Origin: Bacillota bacterium
Lineage (GTDB): Bacteria > Bacillota > Clostridia > Acetivibrionales > DTU013
Direction: 5' to 3'
Assembly: GCA_023411645.1 (NCBI GenBank)
Contig: JAEYON010000090.1
Span: 1 to 18,790 of the forward strand
DNA length: 18,790 nt
The stretch's first letter is position 1. Each line of letters opens with the position of its first letter. The position numbers were made by a program, and so were the translations under genes. Under the pieces are notes generated by a model. It worked only from the letters and a program-made list of their open reading frames with translations, had not been told where the DNA came from and did not search any database. Positions 1 to 8,284 of the stretch are shown here, piece after piece.

Positions 1-147
1 ATCACCGGGTTCGTCCTTAATCAACCGGGCTTGATTAGCTTTAACCTTTATGGGCTTGATTTATACCTGTTTTTCTTTTTTATCCTCTGTTTTATCAGAG
101 TATCATCCATTATGCTCCGGCGTCATACAAAAAACCGCCCCTTGTGA
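1..147 (+). CDS. possible 3' end of a membrane-transporter gene (partial)
   Basis: The first plus-strand frame is open from the window edge to a TGA at 145-147 (48 residues), while the other two plus frames close within the first 35 bases. The translated tail has a hydrophobic stretch (LDLYLFFFFILCFIRV) followed by a basic end (LRRHTKNRP). This resembles the last transmembrane helix and cytoplasmic tail of a major-facilitator or similar transporter. If real, the gene converges on gyrA and its end overlaps the gyrA terminator. It is too short to identify and could be a chance open frame. Confidence 0.3.
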   Translation: MTGFVLNQPGLISFNLYGLDLYLFFFFILCFIRVSSIMLRRHTKNRPL

Positions 148-159
148 ACTGAGGCGGTT
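129..159 (-). terminator. rho-independent terminator of gyrA
   Basis: On the minus strand, AACCGCCTC pairs with GGGGCGGTT (9 bp with one T-G pair) around a 9-base loop and runs into a T stretch. It lies about 60 bases beyond the gyrA stop codon, as expected for its terminator. Confidence 0.8.
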
Positions 160-221
160 CTATTACATCAACTTTTTTAGCTTTCTTCACCCGGTCAAGA
201 GCAGTCTGCATTCTCACCTGT

Positions 222-2738
222 CTACTGCTCAGTCTCACCCTCCACTGCCAGAGGCTCGCAAGGTTCCTTATCCGACTCGTCATCTTCTTCCGCCTCTATT
301 CTGGCAATGCTGACAACACGATTTCCATCGGAGGTTCTCATCAGCGTCACGCCTTGTGTGGCACGTCCCAGAATACTGATTCCGCATACCTCGGTCCTGA
401 TGATCGTTCCGTCGGAACTAATGAGCATGATATCGTCGGTCTCGTTGACCAGCTTGACGCCTACAACTGCCCCTGTCCTCTCTGTTACCCTGTATGTCAG
501 TATTCCCTTGCCTGCTCTTATCTGCGTCTTATATTCATCCAGCTCGGTGCGTTTTCCGAATCCGTTCTCTGTTACCACAAGCAATGTAGCATCAGGTCTG
601 GAGGTTGCCATTCCTATTACATAATCGTTCTCTTCCAGATGGATACCGATAACGCCCTGCGACACTCTGCCCAGAGGCCTGACATCGGTTTCCTGGAATC
701 GTATGGACATGCCGTTCCTTGTGACGAGAATGATATCCTTTTCTCCGTCCGTCAGTCTGACATCAATCAGTTCATCATTTTCTCGCAATGTAACGGCAAG
801 AAGACCGCCTTTTCTAATATTGTCATACTGCATCAGATCAGTTTTCTTCACATGGCCGTCTTTTGTTGCCATGATCAGATATAGGCCTTCCTTATACTCT
901 GCTATAGGAATAACCGCCGTGATCTTTTCTTCTCCATCCAGCTCCAGCAGATTTACGATGGCCGTTCCTTTAGCCGTGCGCCCTGACTCCGGTATCTGGT
1001 ACGCTTTTAGCCTGTAAACCCTTCCCTTATTCGTAAAGAAGAGAATATAGTGATGCGTGGAGGTAATGAACAGGTTCTCCACAAAATCCTCCTCACGGGT
1101 ACTTAGTGCTGCGATACCCTTCCCTCCGCGCTTCTGGCTCTTGTAGGTATCGGCGGGGAGACGCTTGATGTAACCGAAATGCGTCAGCGTTATCACGCTC
1201 TCCTCTTCCTCAATCAAGTCTTCAATATCGATATCGTCTTCGTCTGCGATAATCTCGGATCTTCTTTCATCACCGAATTTATTTTTTATCGCTTGTAATT
1301 CTTCCTTTATTACATTAAATAAAAGCACTTCATCCGCAAGTATGCTTCTATAGTATTCAATCTTCCCGAGTATCTCATTGTATTCCGCTTCCAGCTTGTC
1401 TCTCTCCAGACCGGTGAGTCTGCCGAGCCTCATATCAACAATAGCCTGAGTCTGCCGGTCGCTTAATCCAAATCTTTCTGCCAGTCCTTGCTTTGCGAGC
1501 GCTTCTGTCCTGGAGCTCCTGATAATCCTGATGACCTCTTCCAGGTTATCGATTGCGATCCTCAGTCCTTCCAATATATGTGCCCTTGCCTCTGCCTTTT
1601 CGAGGTCAAAACGCGTGCGTCTTGTTATAACTTCCTTCTGATGCTTCAGATAATATTCAAGAGCCTGTTTAATATTAATGATTTTCGGCTCAAATTTGCC
1701 TTCATCACTTTGCACCACAGCCAGCATATTTGCGCTGAATGTATCCTGCAGTTGTGTATTCTTGTATAGCTGATTGAGCACAACATTTGCATTGGCATCT
1801 TTTTTAAGCGGTATGACAATTCTGACAGCATCATTCCTATCGGACTCATCATTGATATCCGAAATTCCTTCGAGCCTTTTTTCCTTTACCAACTCTGCGA
1901 CTTTCTCTATAAGCCTTGATTTATTCACCTGATAGGGCAGATCCTTGATAATAATGCGCTGCCTGTTGTTGCTTAATGTCTCGATTTCCGCCTTTGCTCT
2001 AACAACAATTCTGCCCCTGCCCGTTCTAAGATAATCCCTGATGCCCTGTCTTCCGACGATCGTACCTGCTGTAGGAAAATCAGGACCCAGTATAAATTTG
2101 CCCAGCTCTTCTATTGTGATTTCGGGATTGTCGATCATTGCTACAATCCCGTTGATAACCTCGGTTAAATTGTGTGGCGGAATGTTTGTAGCCATTCCGA
2201 CAGCGATACCTGAAGATCCATTCACAAGCAAATTCGGAAATCTGGATGGCAGCACGACCGGCTCCATCTCATGCTCATCAAAGTTGGGTTTAAAATCAAC
2301 GGTATCTTTGTTGATGTCAGCAAGCATTTCATTTGAGATCTTAGCAAGCCTGGCTTCTGTATATCTCATAGCTGCAGGCGGATCTCCGTCTATGGAACCG
2401 AAGTTGCCATGTCCGTCAATAACGGGGTACCTCAGAGAGAAGTCCTGCGCCATCCTGACAAGGCTGTCATAAACAGCAGCATCGCCATGTGGATGATATT
2501 TGCCAAGAACATCTCCGACGGTTGTGGCACATTTACGATAAGGCTTTTCCGGTACAAACCCCAGAGTATGCATAGAATACAAGATCCTTCTGTGCACAGG
2601 CTTGAGTCCATCCCGTACATCCGGAAGGGCTCTGTCGATAATGACGCTCATCGCATAATCTATAAAAGATTTTTTCATTTCCGATTCTATATCAACCGGG
2701 ATTACATTTTTTATGCTGGTTCCTTCTGTTTCTGCCAT
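222..2738 (-). CDS. gyrA: DNA gyrase subunit A
   Basis: This is the breakage-reunion subunit of DNA gyrase, which introduces negative supercoils as an A2B2 complex with GyrB. The 838 residues are full length. The winged-helix/tower part contains the catalytic tyrosine in AMRYTEARL (Tyr126), and the C-terminal beta-pinwheel carries a GyrA box QKRGGKG at 535-541 that marks it as gyrase rather than ParC. The tail is acidic. The quinolone-determining segment reads HPHGDAAVYD, so Ala87 sits where E. coli has Ser83, while the Asp87 equivalent (Asp91) is kept. The ATG is preceded by AAAGAGG at normal spacing. It is the last minus-strand gene in the window, with its own terminator and a likely own promoter, and is far from gyrB. 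Confidence 0.97.
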   Translation of the reverse strand: MAETEGTSIKNVIPVDIESEMKKSFIDYAMSVIIDRALPDVRDGLKPVHRRILYSMHTLGFVPEKPYRKCATTVGDVLGKYHPHGDAAVYDSLVRMAQDFSLRYPVIDGHGNFGSIDGDPPAAMRYTEARLAKISNEMLADINKDTVDFKPNFDEHEMEPVVLPSRFPNLLVNGSSGIAVGMATNIPPHNLTEVINGIVAMIDNPEITIEELGKFILGPDFPTAGTIVGRQGIRDYLRTGRGRIVVRAKAEIETLSNNRQRIIIKDLPYQVNKSRLIEKVAELVKEKRLEGISDINDESDRNDAVRIVIPLKKDANANVVLNQLYKNTQLQDTFSANMLAVVQSDEGKFEPKIINIKQALEYYLKHQKEVITRRTRFDLEKAEARAHILEGLRIAIDNLEEVIRIIRSSRTEALAKQGLAERFGLSDRQTQAIVDMRLGRLTGLERDKLEAEYNEILGKIEYYRSILADEVLLFNVIKEELQAIKNKFGDERRSEIIADEDDIDIEDLIEEEESVITLTHFGYIKRLPADTYKSQKRGGKGIAALSTREEDFVENLFITSTHHYILFFTNKGRVYRLKAYQIPESGRTAKGTAIVNLLELDGEEKITAVIPIAEYKEGLYLIMATKDGHVKKTDLMQYDNIRKGGLLAVTLRENDELIDVRLTDGEKDIILVTRNGMSIRFQETDVRPLGRVSQGVIGIHLEENDYVIGMATSRPDATLLVVTENGFGKRTELDEYKTQIRAGKGILTYRVTERTGAVVGVKLVNETDDIMLISSDGTIIRTEVCGISILGRATQGVTLMRTSDGNRVVSIARIEAEEDDESDKEPCEPLAVEGETEQ

Positions 2739-2786
2739 TTATCGTACCTCTTTCGTAATATCTAAAATTTACTGTCTCTACCTATT

Positions 2787-2815
2787 ATTATACATACATT
2801 CTCTATTTTAATAAA
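2787..2815 (-). promoter_or_regulatory. candidate gyrA promoter
   Basis: On the minus strand a perfect TATAAT (2787-2792) lies 17 bases from a weak -35 TTTATT (2810-2815), about 50 bases upstream of the gyrA start. It falls after the noc terminator, so gyrA probably needs its own promoter. The -35 match is poor. Confidence 0.4.
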
Positions 2816-2887
2816 CTTTAACCGGGATGTCCACATCTTTTCCATAGCATGGCATACGGAACTCTTGTTTCCGCAGTTACACAATAA

Positions 2888-2915
2888 ATAAAAAAAGGCT
2901 GCCATATCAGCAACC
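2888..2915 (-). terminator. terminator after noc
   Basis: The minus strand reads GGTTGC, a 7-base loop, GCAGCC, then a run of seven or more T. The six-pair stem includes one T-G pair. It starts about 20 bases after the noc stop and separates noc from gyrA. Confidence 0.7.
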
Positions 2916-2933
2916 CATTTATATTATTAGCTA

Positions 2934-3770
2934 CTATACCTTTGGCACTCTGACAATAAACTCAATATATTCTCCCCTGTCTATCTGTGCCGCTTTCGCA
3001 TTAACACCGGATTTTTTCATCAGGTCAATTGCCTGTCGTATGGTATTAATGAAAATCCTTATGTCCTTTATGGTTTTTGTAAGCTTCTTTTCAACAGGCT
3101 TGTCCTTCCCCTGTTTTAAATACTTGTCAATGACTCTCTCAATCAGCTCTTCTGTCTTTTTAACGTTTAGCCCTCTTTCACAAACAAGCCGGAGCACCTT
3201 TAATTGAAGCTGTTCATCGTGAAGCTTCAGAAGCGCTCTGCCATGCCGCTCCGTCAGATTGTTGTCCGCAAGGATCTTCTTAACCAGCGGAGACAGCCGA
3301 AGCAGCCGGATTTTATTGGCCACCGTCGACTGGCTCTTCCCAATTTTCTGAGCGAGCTCTTCCTGCGTGAACCCGTGCTCGTTTATCAGATTATTATACC
3401 CTTCTGCCTCCTCCATATAATTCAGGTCCTCCCGCTGGAGATTCTCAATCAAGGCAAGTACAGCTGAGTCATTGTCAGTGATATTGATAATTATGGCCGG
3501 TATCTCTTTCAACCCAGCCATAATTGCAGCACGAAGTCTTCTTTCACCCGCAACAAGTTCATAATGATTGGAGGAAATTTTTCGCACATTGATCGGTTGT
3601 ATGACTCCATATTGAGTAATTGATTCGCAGAGCTCCTCAAGGGCGCCCTTGGTGAACTGCTTTCTCGGCTGATAGGGATTGGGTCTGACCAGATCGATAC
3701 TGAGATAGGTTATGTTCTTGACGTCTTCCTTTTTTTCCTGCTTCGGAATCTGAAGCTTATTCTCAAGCAT
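2934..3770 (-). CDS. noc: nucleoid occlusion protein Noc (ParB family)
   Basis: Noc is a CTP-switch DNA clamp of the ParB family that blocks division over the nucleoid. The 278-residue product has the ParB nucleotide-binding motifs GERRLRAA (75-82) and ENLQRED (109-115), a helix-turn-helix (about 135-160) and a dimerising C-terminal region. The recognition region reads GKSQSTVANK with LTERHGRAL after it. Gln147, Lys153 and Arg175 match B. subtilis Noc (GQSTIANK, TERHAR) rather than Spo0J (SRPHIANH, SMGHGR), so the protein should bind Noc sites, not parS. The start chosen is the ATG at 3770, preceded by AAAGGAGGG; the frame is open 20 codons further upstream but without a better RBS. It follows rsmG as in Bacillus, but no soj-spo0J pair follows. 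The N-terminus (MLENKLQIPKQEKK) lacks an obvious amphipathic membrane helix. Confidence 0.88.
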   Translation of the reverse strand: MLENKLQIPKQEKKEDVKNITYLSIDLVRPNPYQPRKQFTKGALEELCESITQYGVIQPINVRKISSNHYELVAGERRLRAAIMAGLKEIPAIIINITDNDSAVLALIENLQREDLNYMEEAEGYNNLINEHGFTQEELAQKIGKSQSTVANKIRLLRLSPLVKKILADNNLTERHGRALLKLHDEQLQLKVLRLVCERGLNVKKTEELIERVIDKYLKQGKDKPVEKKLTKTIKDIRIFINTIRQAIDLMKKSGVNAKAAQIDRGEYIEFIVRVPKV

Positions 3771-3887
3771 ACAGCACCCTCCTTTTCTTTTGGGCTTGTA
3801 CCATATGCCTTTGTACAGGTACACACCCACATATTTTACAGTTATTCCCTGATTAATATGTGGAATATATTCGCTTCTGTATTTTTA

Positions 3888-3910
3888 TTTTCCTTTTTTA
3901 TGAAGGAAAA
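3888..3910. other. AT-rich hairpin in the rsmG-noc gap
   Basis: TTTTCCTT (3888-3895) and AAGGAAAA (3903-3910) form an 8-bp inverted repeat with a 7-base loop, in the 180-bp gap between rsmG and noc. There is no T tract on either strand immediately after it, so it is not a convincing terminator. I see no clear noc promoter in this gap. Confidence 0.3.
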
Positions 3911-3950
3911 ATCGTTCGCCTGATTTATATAAATTAATGCAAAACACAAC

Positions 3951-4748
3951 CTAAGTCAACGGTTCTTTTGACGGTTTTCCTGGTTTTCTCGGGTATTTTG
4001 ACGGAGTTTGTCGTAATTTTCTTACAATAATAATACTTCTGTTTATGTCACTGTCAGGTAAAGTGAAATCATGTACCTGTTCGATTTTTCCACCCAACAG
4101 CTCCAATGCCTTTGATGAGGCCTTTATCTCGTCAGTACTGCTGCCCTTCATTGCAATAAAAATACCTCCGGTTTTCACCAGCGGCAGACAATACTCCAGC
4201 AGCACCGGCAGTGAAGCGACCGCTCTTGCAGTGGCAGCATCGTACTTTTCACGGTGAACCGGCGATATGCCTGCATCCTCCGCCCTGGAACGGACCGCGG
4301 TTATACCTGTGAGCTTTAATTCTTCAATAACTGTATTCAAAAAACCGATCCTCTTCTCCAGTGAATCCATAAGAACGACCTGCAGTGAAGGCTGGACGAT
4401 TTTCACCGGTATGCCCGGAAAGCCTGCACCTGTTCCGACATCAACGAGACTGTTGATACCGTCTAAAAAAGGAAGAATGCTCAAAGAATCGACGAGGTGC
4501 TTGATAATGAAGTCCTTTTCCTCTTCAATGGCCGTCAGATTCATTTTTTTATTCCATTCAAGCAAGATGCGTTTATATTCCAGCAGCGCCGAAACCTTTG
4601 CGTCATCCGGCTCAATCCCAAGCTGCCGAGCACCTGCTTTCATAAGCTCCACAGCAGGTTGCTGCACAGGTATTTGCTGTAGTATATCATTCTTTTGTAA
4701 GGGCTGTTCCAAAAAAGCCACCGTCCTTTTATTATGTGTCTTGACCAA
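3951..4748 (-). CDS. rsmG: 16S rRNA (guanine-N7) methyltransferase RsmG
   Basis: RsmG (GidB) methylates G527 of 16S rRNA (E. coli numbering) using S-adenosylmethionine. The class I methyltransferase fold shows the SAM-binding loop VDVGTGAGFPGIP, the family segment LLEWNKKMNLTAI upstream of it, and a C-terminal KYPRKPGKPSKEP typical of the family. The frame starts with a TTG at 4748, 8 bases after AAGG, giving 265 residues; this is longer than B. subtilis RsmG (239). About 30 N-terminal residues rich in Gln look extra. An internal ATG at 4643 (MKAGARQLGI) fits the family start better but has GGAG only 3 bases away, so the start is uncertain. Its 5' end lies in a 9-bp tandem repeat shared with the end of mnmG. 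Confidence 0.92.
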   Translation of the reverse strand: MVKTHNKRTVAFLEQPLQKNDILQQIPVQQPAVELMKAGARQLGIEPDDAKVSALLEYKRILLEWNKKMNLTAIEEEKDFIIKHLVDSLSILPFLDGINSLVDVGTGAGFPGIPVKIVQPSLQVVLMDSLEKRIGFLNTVIEELKLTGITAVRSRAEDAGISPVHREKYDAATARAVASLPVLLEYCLPLVKTGGIFIAMKGSSTDEIKASSKALELLGGKIEQVHDFTLPDSDINRSIIIVRKLRQTPSKYPRKPGKPSKEPLT

Positions 4749-4830
4749 CTTGAATACCTTGAGTTCCTTGAGCGCTTTGGGCTCGTTAAACGCCTCGAGC
4801 TCCTTGAGTACTTTGACTGCCTTGAGTGCT
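4741..4830. repeat. degenerate 9-bp tandem repeat, about ten units
   Basis: On the plus strand ten consecutive 9-base units begin with TTG, TTA or TCG. The consensus is TTGAGNNCY; examples are TTGAGTTCC (4759-4767), TTGAGCGCT (4768-4776) and TTGAGTACT (4804-4812). The block is exactly 90 bases and keeps a three-codon period. It encodes the last 14 residues of MnmG (STQ/GSQ/STQ/GAR), contains the mnmG stop codon, and reaches the TTG start used for rsmG. Confidence 0.75.
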
Positions 4831-6708
4831 CAGGTAGATCAGCAGTACCGAAATATCCGCAGGCGAAACCCCGGAAATCCTTGAAGCCTGCCCAACAGAT
4901 ACAGGCTTCATTTTTGTCAGCTTTTGCTTTGCTTCAATGCGCAGGCCGTGGATAGCGTTATAATCTATATCCTCAGGTATCAGACGGCTTTCAAGCTTTT
5001 TATATTGTTCTACCTGCAGGACTTGTCTTTTAATATATCCTTCATATTTTATAGCTATTTCTACCTGCTCTGCCACAGGATCGTATTTCTTTCGATTTTT
5101 ATCCTTAAAGTGCTCGGGCCTTTCATTGTCAATGGCCTCCAGAGCACTGTAGGAGATTTCAGGTCGGCGCAGGAGCTCCGAAATCTTAATCCCTGATTTG
5201 ATAGCCGTGCTGCCTAAAGAGGCAAGAAATTCGTTTACCTCCGGAGATGGCGGTGCATATGTGTTATTCAACCTGTGAATCTCTTCTTCTATTTTAGTTC
5301 TCTTATCAATAAATCTCCTGTACCGCTCCTCGCTGATCAAACCAACCTCGTACCCCTTTGGTGTCAGTCTCAGGTCTGCATTATCCTGCCGCAGCAGCAA
5401 CCTGTATTCGGAACGTGAGGTCATAACCCTGTATGGCTCTTTTGTTCCCTTGGTAATAAGGTCGTCGATCAGGACGCCGATATATGCCTCCGACCTGTCC
5501 AGAATCAGCGGCGGCTTATCCTGCAGCTCTCTTGCGGCGTTAATACCGGCGATAATGCCCTGTGCTGCAGCTTCCTCATACCCGGAGCTTCCATTAATCT
5601 GTCCGGCTGAAAACAATCCGTTGATGTGTTTAAACTCCAGACTCAGCTTCAGTTGTGCCGGGTCGATACAGTCATATTCTATCGCATAGGCGCTTCTCAT
5701 GATATGAGCGTTTTCAAGTCCTGCCAACGAATGCACCATATCGACCTGAACATCCTCCGGCAGACTGCTGGACATGCCTTGAAGGTACATCTCCTGTGTA
5801 CCGAGACCCATAGGCTCTACAAATACCTGATGTCTTTCCTTGTCCGCAAAGCGGACGATCTTATCCTCAATAGAAGGGCAATATCTTGTTCCGATACCCT
5901 CGATTATTCCGCTGTATAAGGGGGAACGATGCATATTTGATCTGATGATCTCATGTGTTTTCTCATTTGTATATGTAAGCCAGCAGTTAACCTGATCCCG
6001 TTGGATCTCCTCATTTTCAAAAGAAAACGGGACAATCCTGTCATCACCGGGCTGTACGGACATCTTGGAGAAATCAAGTGTCTTTCTGTCAATTCTTGCC
6101 GGTGTACCCGTCTTGAATCTCATTAGCTCTATGTTCTTTTGCTTCAGGCTGTCAGAGAGTTTCTTAGCCGGGAAAAGACCATCCGGGCCCCCGCTGTAGC
6201 TAATATCGCCTATAACAATCCTTCCGTTCAGATAAGTTCCCGTCGTCAGAATAACCGCTTTACATTGGTATATAGCGCCCGTATGTGTTTTAACACCGGT
6301 CACACAGTTATCTTCTGTCAGCAGCTCCGTAATTTCCGCCTGCTTTATGAAAAGATTGTCCTGCTTCTCCAGTGTGTTTTTCATCTCCATCTGGTACCAT
6401 CTTCGATCCACCTGTGCCCTGAGAGAGTAGACCGCCGGGCCCTTTGCCGAGTTAAGAATTTTGGACTGAATGAGTGTCTTATCGGCGCATTTACCCATTT
6501 CGCCTCCAAGTGCATCCACCTCGCGCACCAGATGCCCCTTGCCTGTCCCGCCGATATTTGGATTGCAAGGCATATTTGCAATACTGTCAAGATTGATCGC
6601 AAAAATAATCGTCCGCATACCAAGCCTTGCGCTTGCCAGAGCTGCTTCACATCCCGCATGACCGGCGCCAACCACCACTATATCAAAATTTCCCGCAAAA
6701 TATTCCAT
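4786..6708 (-). CDS. mnmG: tRNA uridine-34 carboxymethylaminomethyl modification enzyme MnmG
   Basis: MnmG (GidA) is the FAD-binding partner of MnmE; together they place carboxymethylaminomethyl groups on U34 of certain tRNAs. The 640-residue protein has the dinucleotide-binding motif VVGAGHAG at 12-19, the family segments PCNPNIGGTGKGHLVREVD and TTGTYLNG, and the C-terminal ISGVSPADISVLL that binds MnmE and tRNA. The start is the ATG at 6708, preceded by AGGAGG; an upstream in-frame ATG overlaps mnmE and has no RBS. After the normal C-terminus (LLIYL) the protein gains about 14 residues (STQG, SQSTQ, GARGV) encoded by the 9-bp repeat. It lies 53 bases after mnmE and is probably co-transcribed with it. 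Confidence 0.97.
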   Translation of the reverse strand: MEYFAGNFDIVVVGAGHAGCEAALASARLGMRTIIFAINLDSIANMPCNPNIGGTGKGHLVREVDALGGEMGKCADKTLIQSKILNSAKGPAVYSLRAQVDRRWYQMEMKNTLEKQDNLFIKQAEITELLTEDNCVTGVKTHTGAIYQCKAVILTTGTYLNGRIVIGDISYSGGPDGLFPAKKLSDSLKQKNIELMRFKTGTPARIDRKTLDFSKMSVQPGDDRIVPFSFENEEIQRDQVNCWLTYTNEKTHEIIRSNMHRSPLYSGIIEGIGTRYCPSIEDKIVRFADKERHQVFVEPMGLGTQEMYLQGMSSSLPEDVQVDMVHSLAGLENAHIMRSAYAIEYDCIDPAQLKLSLEFKHINGLFSAGQINGSSGYEEAAAQGIIAGINAARELQDKPPLILDRSEAYIGVLIDDLITKGTKEPYRVMTSRSEYRLLLRQDNADLRLTPKGYEVGLISEERYRRFIDKRTKIEEEIHRLNNTYAPPSPEVNEFLASLGSTAIKSGIKISELLRRPEISYSALEAIDNERPEHFKDKNRKKYDPVAEQVEIAIKYEGYIKRQVLQVEQYKKLESRLIPEDIDYNAIHGLRIEAKQKLTKMKPVSVGQASRISGVSPADISVLLIYLSTQGSQSTQGARGV

Positions 6709-6761
6709 TGTTCCTCCTAATACACCTTCTGTAAAAGCGTCAGAAACAAGCACGCTTTGAC

Positions 6762-8171
6762 TTACTTTCCTATACAAAATCGTGAAAATATCTCATTTAC
6801 AACATCCTCGCTCACGGACTCTCCTGTAATCTGTCCTAGGTAATCGGCGCTTTCCTTGATGTCAATAGTAACAAAGTCAAGCGGAAGGCCATCACGATAG
6901 GCGGTTATGGCATTCTCCAGGCTGCCTGCAGCATTTTCCAGAAGCTGTTTATGCCGAACGTTGGTGAGCAGCACTTCATTGTTGGTATTTATTACGCCAT
7001 CCAGGAAAAGATCCTCTATTGTTTTCAGCAGCTTCTCCATTCCCGTACCGTCATTCATCGAGGCTACTACTATTGGCGAGTCCTCATTCTGACAAAGCCT
7101 GCGCTTCATCTCTGCTATTTCATGGTCGTTTGCTATGTCGGTCTTATTTATAAGGATGATTCTCTTTTGCCCCTTCGTTGATAGAATAATATCCATGTCA
7201 TCCTGAAGCAGCCCTGTCTGAGCATCAAGCACCACAATGACCAGCTCAGCTTCGAGTGCCGCCTTTTTTGCCCTTTCTACGCCAATGAATTCAACAGGAT
7301 CGTCCGTATTTCTGATACCGGCCGTATCCAGAAACCTTACAGGGATGCCTCGCACATTAATGTATTCTTCAATGACATCTCTTGTTGTCCCGGGTATATC
7401 TGTTACAATAGCGCGGCTGCTGCCGGACAACACATTAAGAAGCGAGGACTTACCCGCGTTTGGCTTGCCTATGATCGCAGCGGTGATGCCCTCCCTGATC
7501 AGCCTGCCTCTCTCATAGCCCTCCGTGATTTTCAAAAGTTCTTTCCTGACTTTTTGGACGCCTTCGTTAACACTTTCGCCGGTTACCTCTTCAATGTCGT
7601 ATTCCGGATATTCCACGACCGCCTCTATATGAGCTATCAAACTGATCAATTTACTGCGGGCTCCCCGGATCCTCTCTGAAAGTCTTCCCTCCAGCTGCGC
7701 TGCCGCCGCACGTGAACCCTCGTCCGTTCTGGCGTTGATCAGGTCAATCACTGCTTCAGCCTGTGCAAGATCCATCCGTCCGTTTATAAAAGCTCGTTTG
7801 GTGAACTCACCAGGACCCGCTGCTCTTGCACCCTGTCTCAGCAACAGTGCCAATATATTCTTCAAGACGGTGATGCCGCCGTGACAGTTAATTTCCACCA
7901 CATCTTCCGCCGTAAAGGTGCGTGGCCCGGCCATTTTGATCAGAAGCACATCGTCCAGCATTCTATTATCTACAGGATCCACAATTTTTCCATGTGTAAC
8001 AGTATGGCTTCCTATTTTATTAAATGCCTTTTTACTCCTAAACACTCTTGCGGCTATCTCAAAGGCTTCTGGACCGCTCATTCTGACAATGCCAATTCCG
8101 CTGGTTCCAAACGGCGTTGATATAGCTGCTATTGTATTTGTTTCTTCTTGCTGTCTTTTTGTTACCTGCAT
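6762..8171 (-). CDS. mnmE: tRNA modification GTPase MnmE
   Basis: MnmE (TrmE) is a dimerising GTPase that works with MnmG on the wobble uridine of tRNA. The 469 residues comprise the N-terminal tetrahydrofolate-binding domain (about 1-120), a helical domain, and an inserted G domain with P-loop GKPNAGKS (235-242), switch TDIPGTTRD (257-265), DTAG (282-285) and NKTD (342-345). The protein ends with the conserved CIGK containing the essential family cysteine. The ATG at 8171 is chosen because TGAGGA sits 6 bases before it; another ATG four codons upstream has no RBS. mnmG follows after 53 bases. Confidence 0.97.
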   Translation of the reverse strand: MQVTKRQQEETNTIAAISTPFGTSGIGIVRMSGPEAFEIAARVFRSKKAFNKIGSHTVTHGKIVDPVDNRMLDDVLLIKMAGPRTFTAEDVVEINCHGGITVLKNILALLLRQGARAAGPGEFTKRAFINGRMDLAQAEAVIDLINARTDEGSRAAAAQLEGRLSERIRGARSKLISLIAHIEAVVEYPEYDIEEVTGESVNEGVQKVRKELLKITEGYERGRLIREGITAAIIGKPNAGKSSLLNVLSGSSRAIVTDIPGTTRDVIEEYINVRGIPVRFLDTAGIRNTDDPVEFIGVERAKKAALEAELVIVVLDAQTGLLQDDMDIILSTKGQKRIILINKTDIANDHEIAEMKRRLCQNEDSPIVVASMNDGTGMEKLLKTIEDLFLDGVINTNNEVLLTNVRHKQLLENAAGSLENAITAYRDGLPLDFVTIDIKESADYLGQITGESVSEDVVNEIFSRFCIGK

Positions 8172-8200
8172 ATTTTTCCTCATTTAATAATTACATTAAT

Positions 8201-8206
8201 ATTATA
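8201..8206 (-). promoter_or_regulatory. possible -10 element for mnmE
   Basis: A perfect TATAAT on the minus strand lies about 30 bases upstream of the mnmE start and just after the terminator-like hairpin that follows jag. No good -35 hexamer is seen at 16-18 bases, so this is tentative. Confidence 0.3.
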
Positions 8207-8220
8207 GTCAAAACTGCAAA

Positions 8221-8253
8221 AATTTAAAGAGGACAATCGTTGAATTGTCCTCT
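8221..8253 (-). terminator. terminator-like hairpin between jag and mnmE
   Basis: AGAGGACAAT and ATTGTCCTCT form a perfect 10-bp stem with a 6-base loop, about 30 bases past the jag stop. On the minus strand it is followed by TTTAAATTTTT, a broken T tract, so termination may be partial. It would divide the ribosomal/membrane-insertion genes from the tRNA-modification genes. Confidence 0.65.
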
Positions 8254-8284
8254 GTCTGTTCTTTGGAGTTTTCTTCTTGCGTTA

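Noticed and set aside
18..37. Short inverted repeat TAATCAA/TTGATTA and a repeated GGGCTTGATT near the left edge
   Set aside because: The stem is only 7 bp, has no T tract and may lie within a coding frame; no role can be supported.
2827..2835. Possible DnaA box ATGTCCACA upstream of gyrA
   Set aside because: It has two mismatches from consensus and stands alone, far from the origin cluster.
4240..4262. A parS-like TTTTCACGGTGAACC inside rsmG
   Set aside because: It has an extra G in the centre and mismatched ends, so it does not form the 16-bp palindrome.
4749..4830. mnmG-rsmG fusion or N-terminal extension of rsmG through the repeat
   Set aside because: The rsmG frame is open through the repeat but begins just after a TGA and contains no ATG or GTG, so an extension has no start codon.
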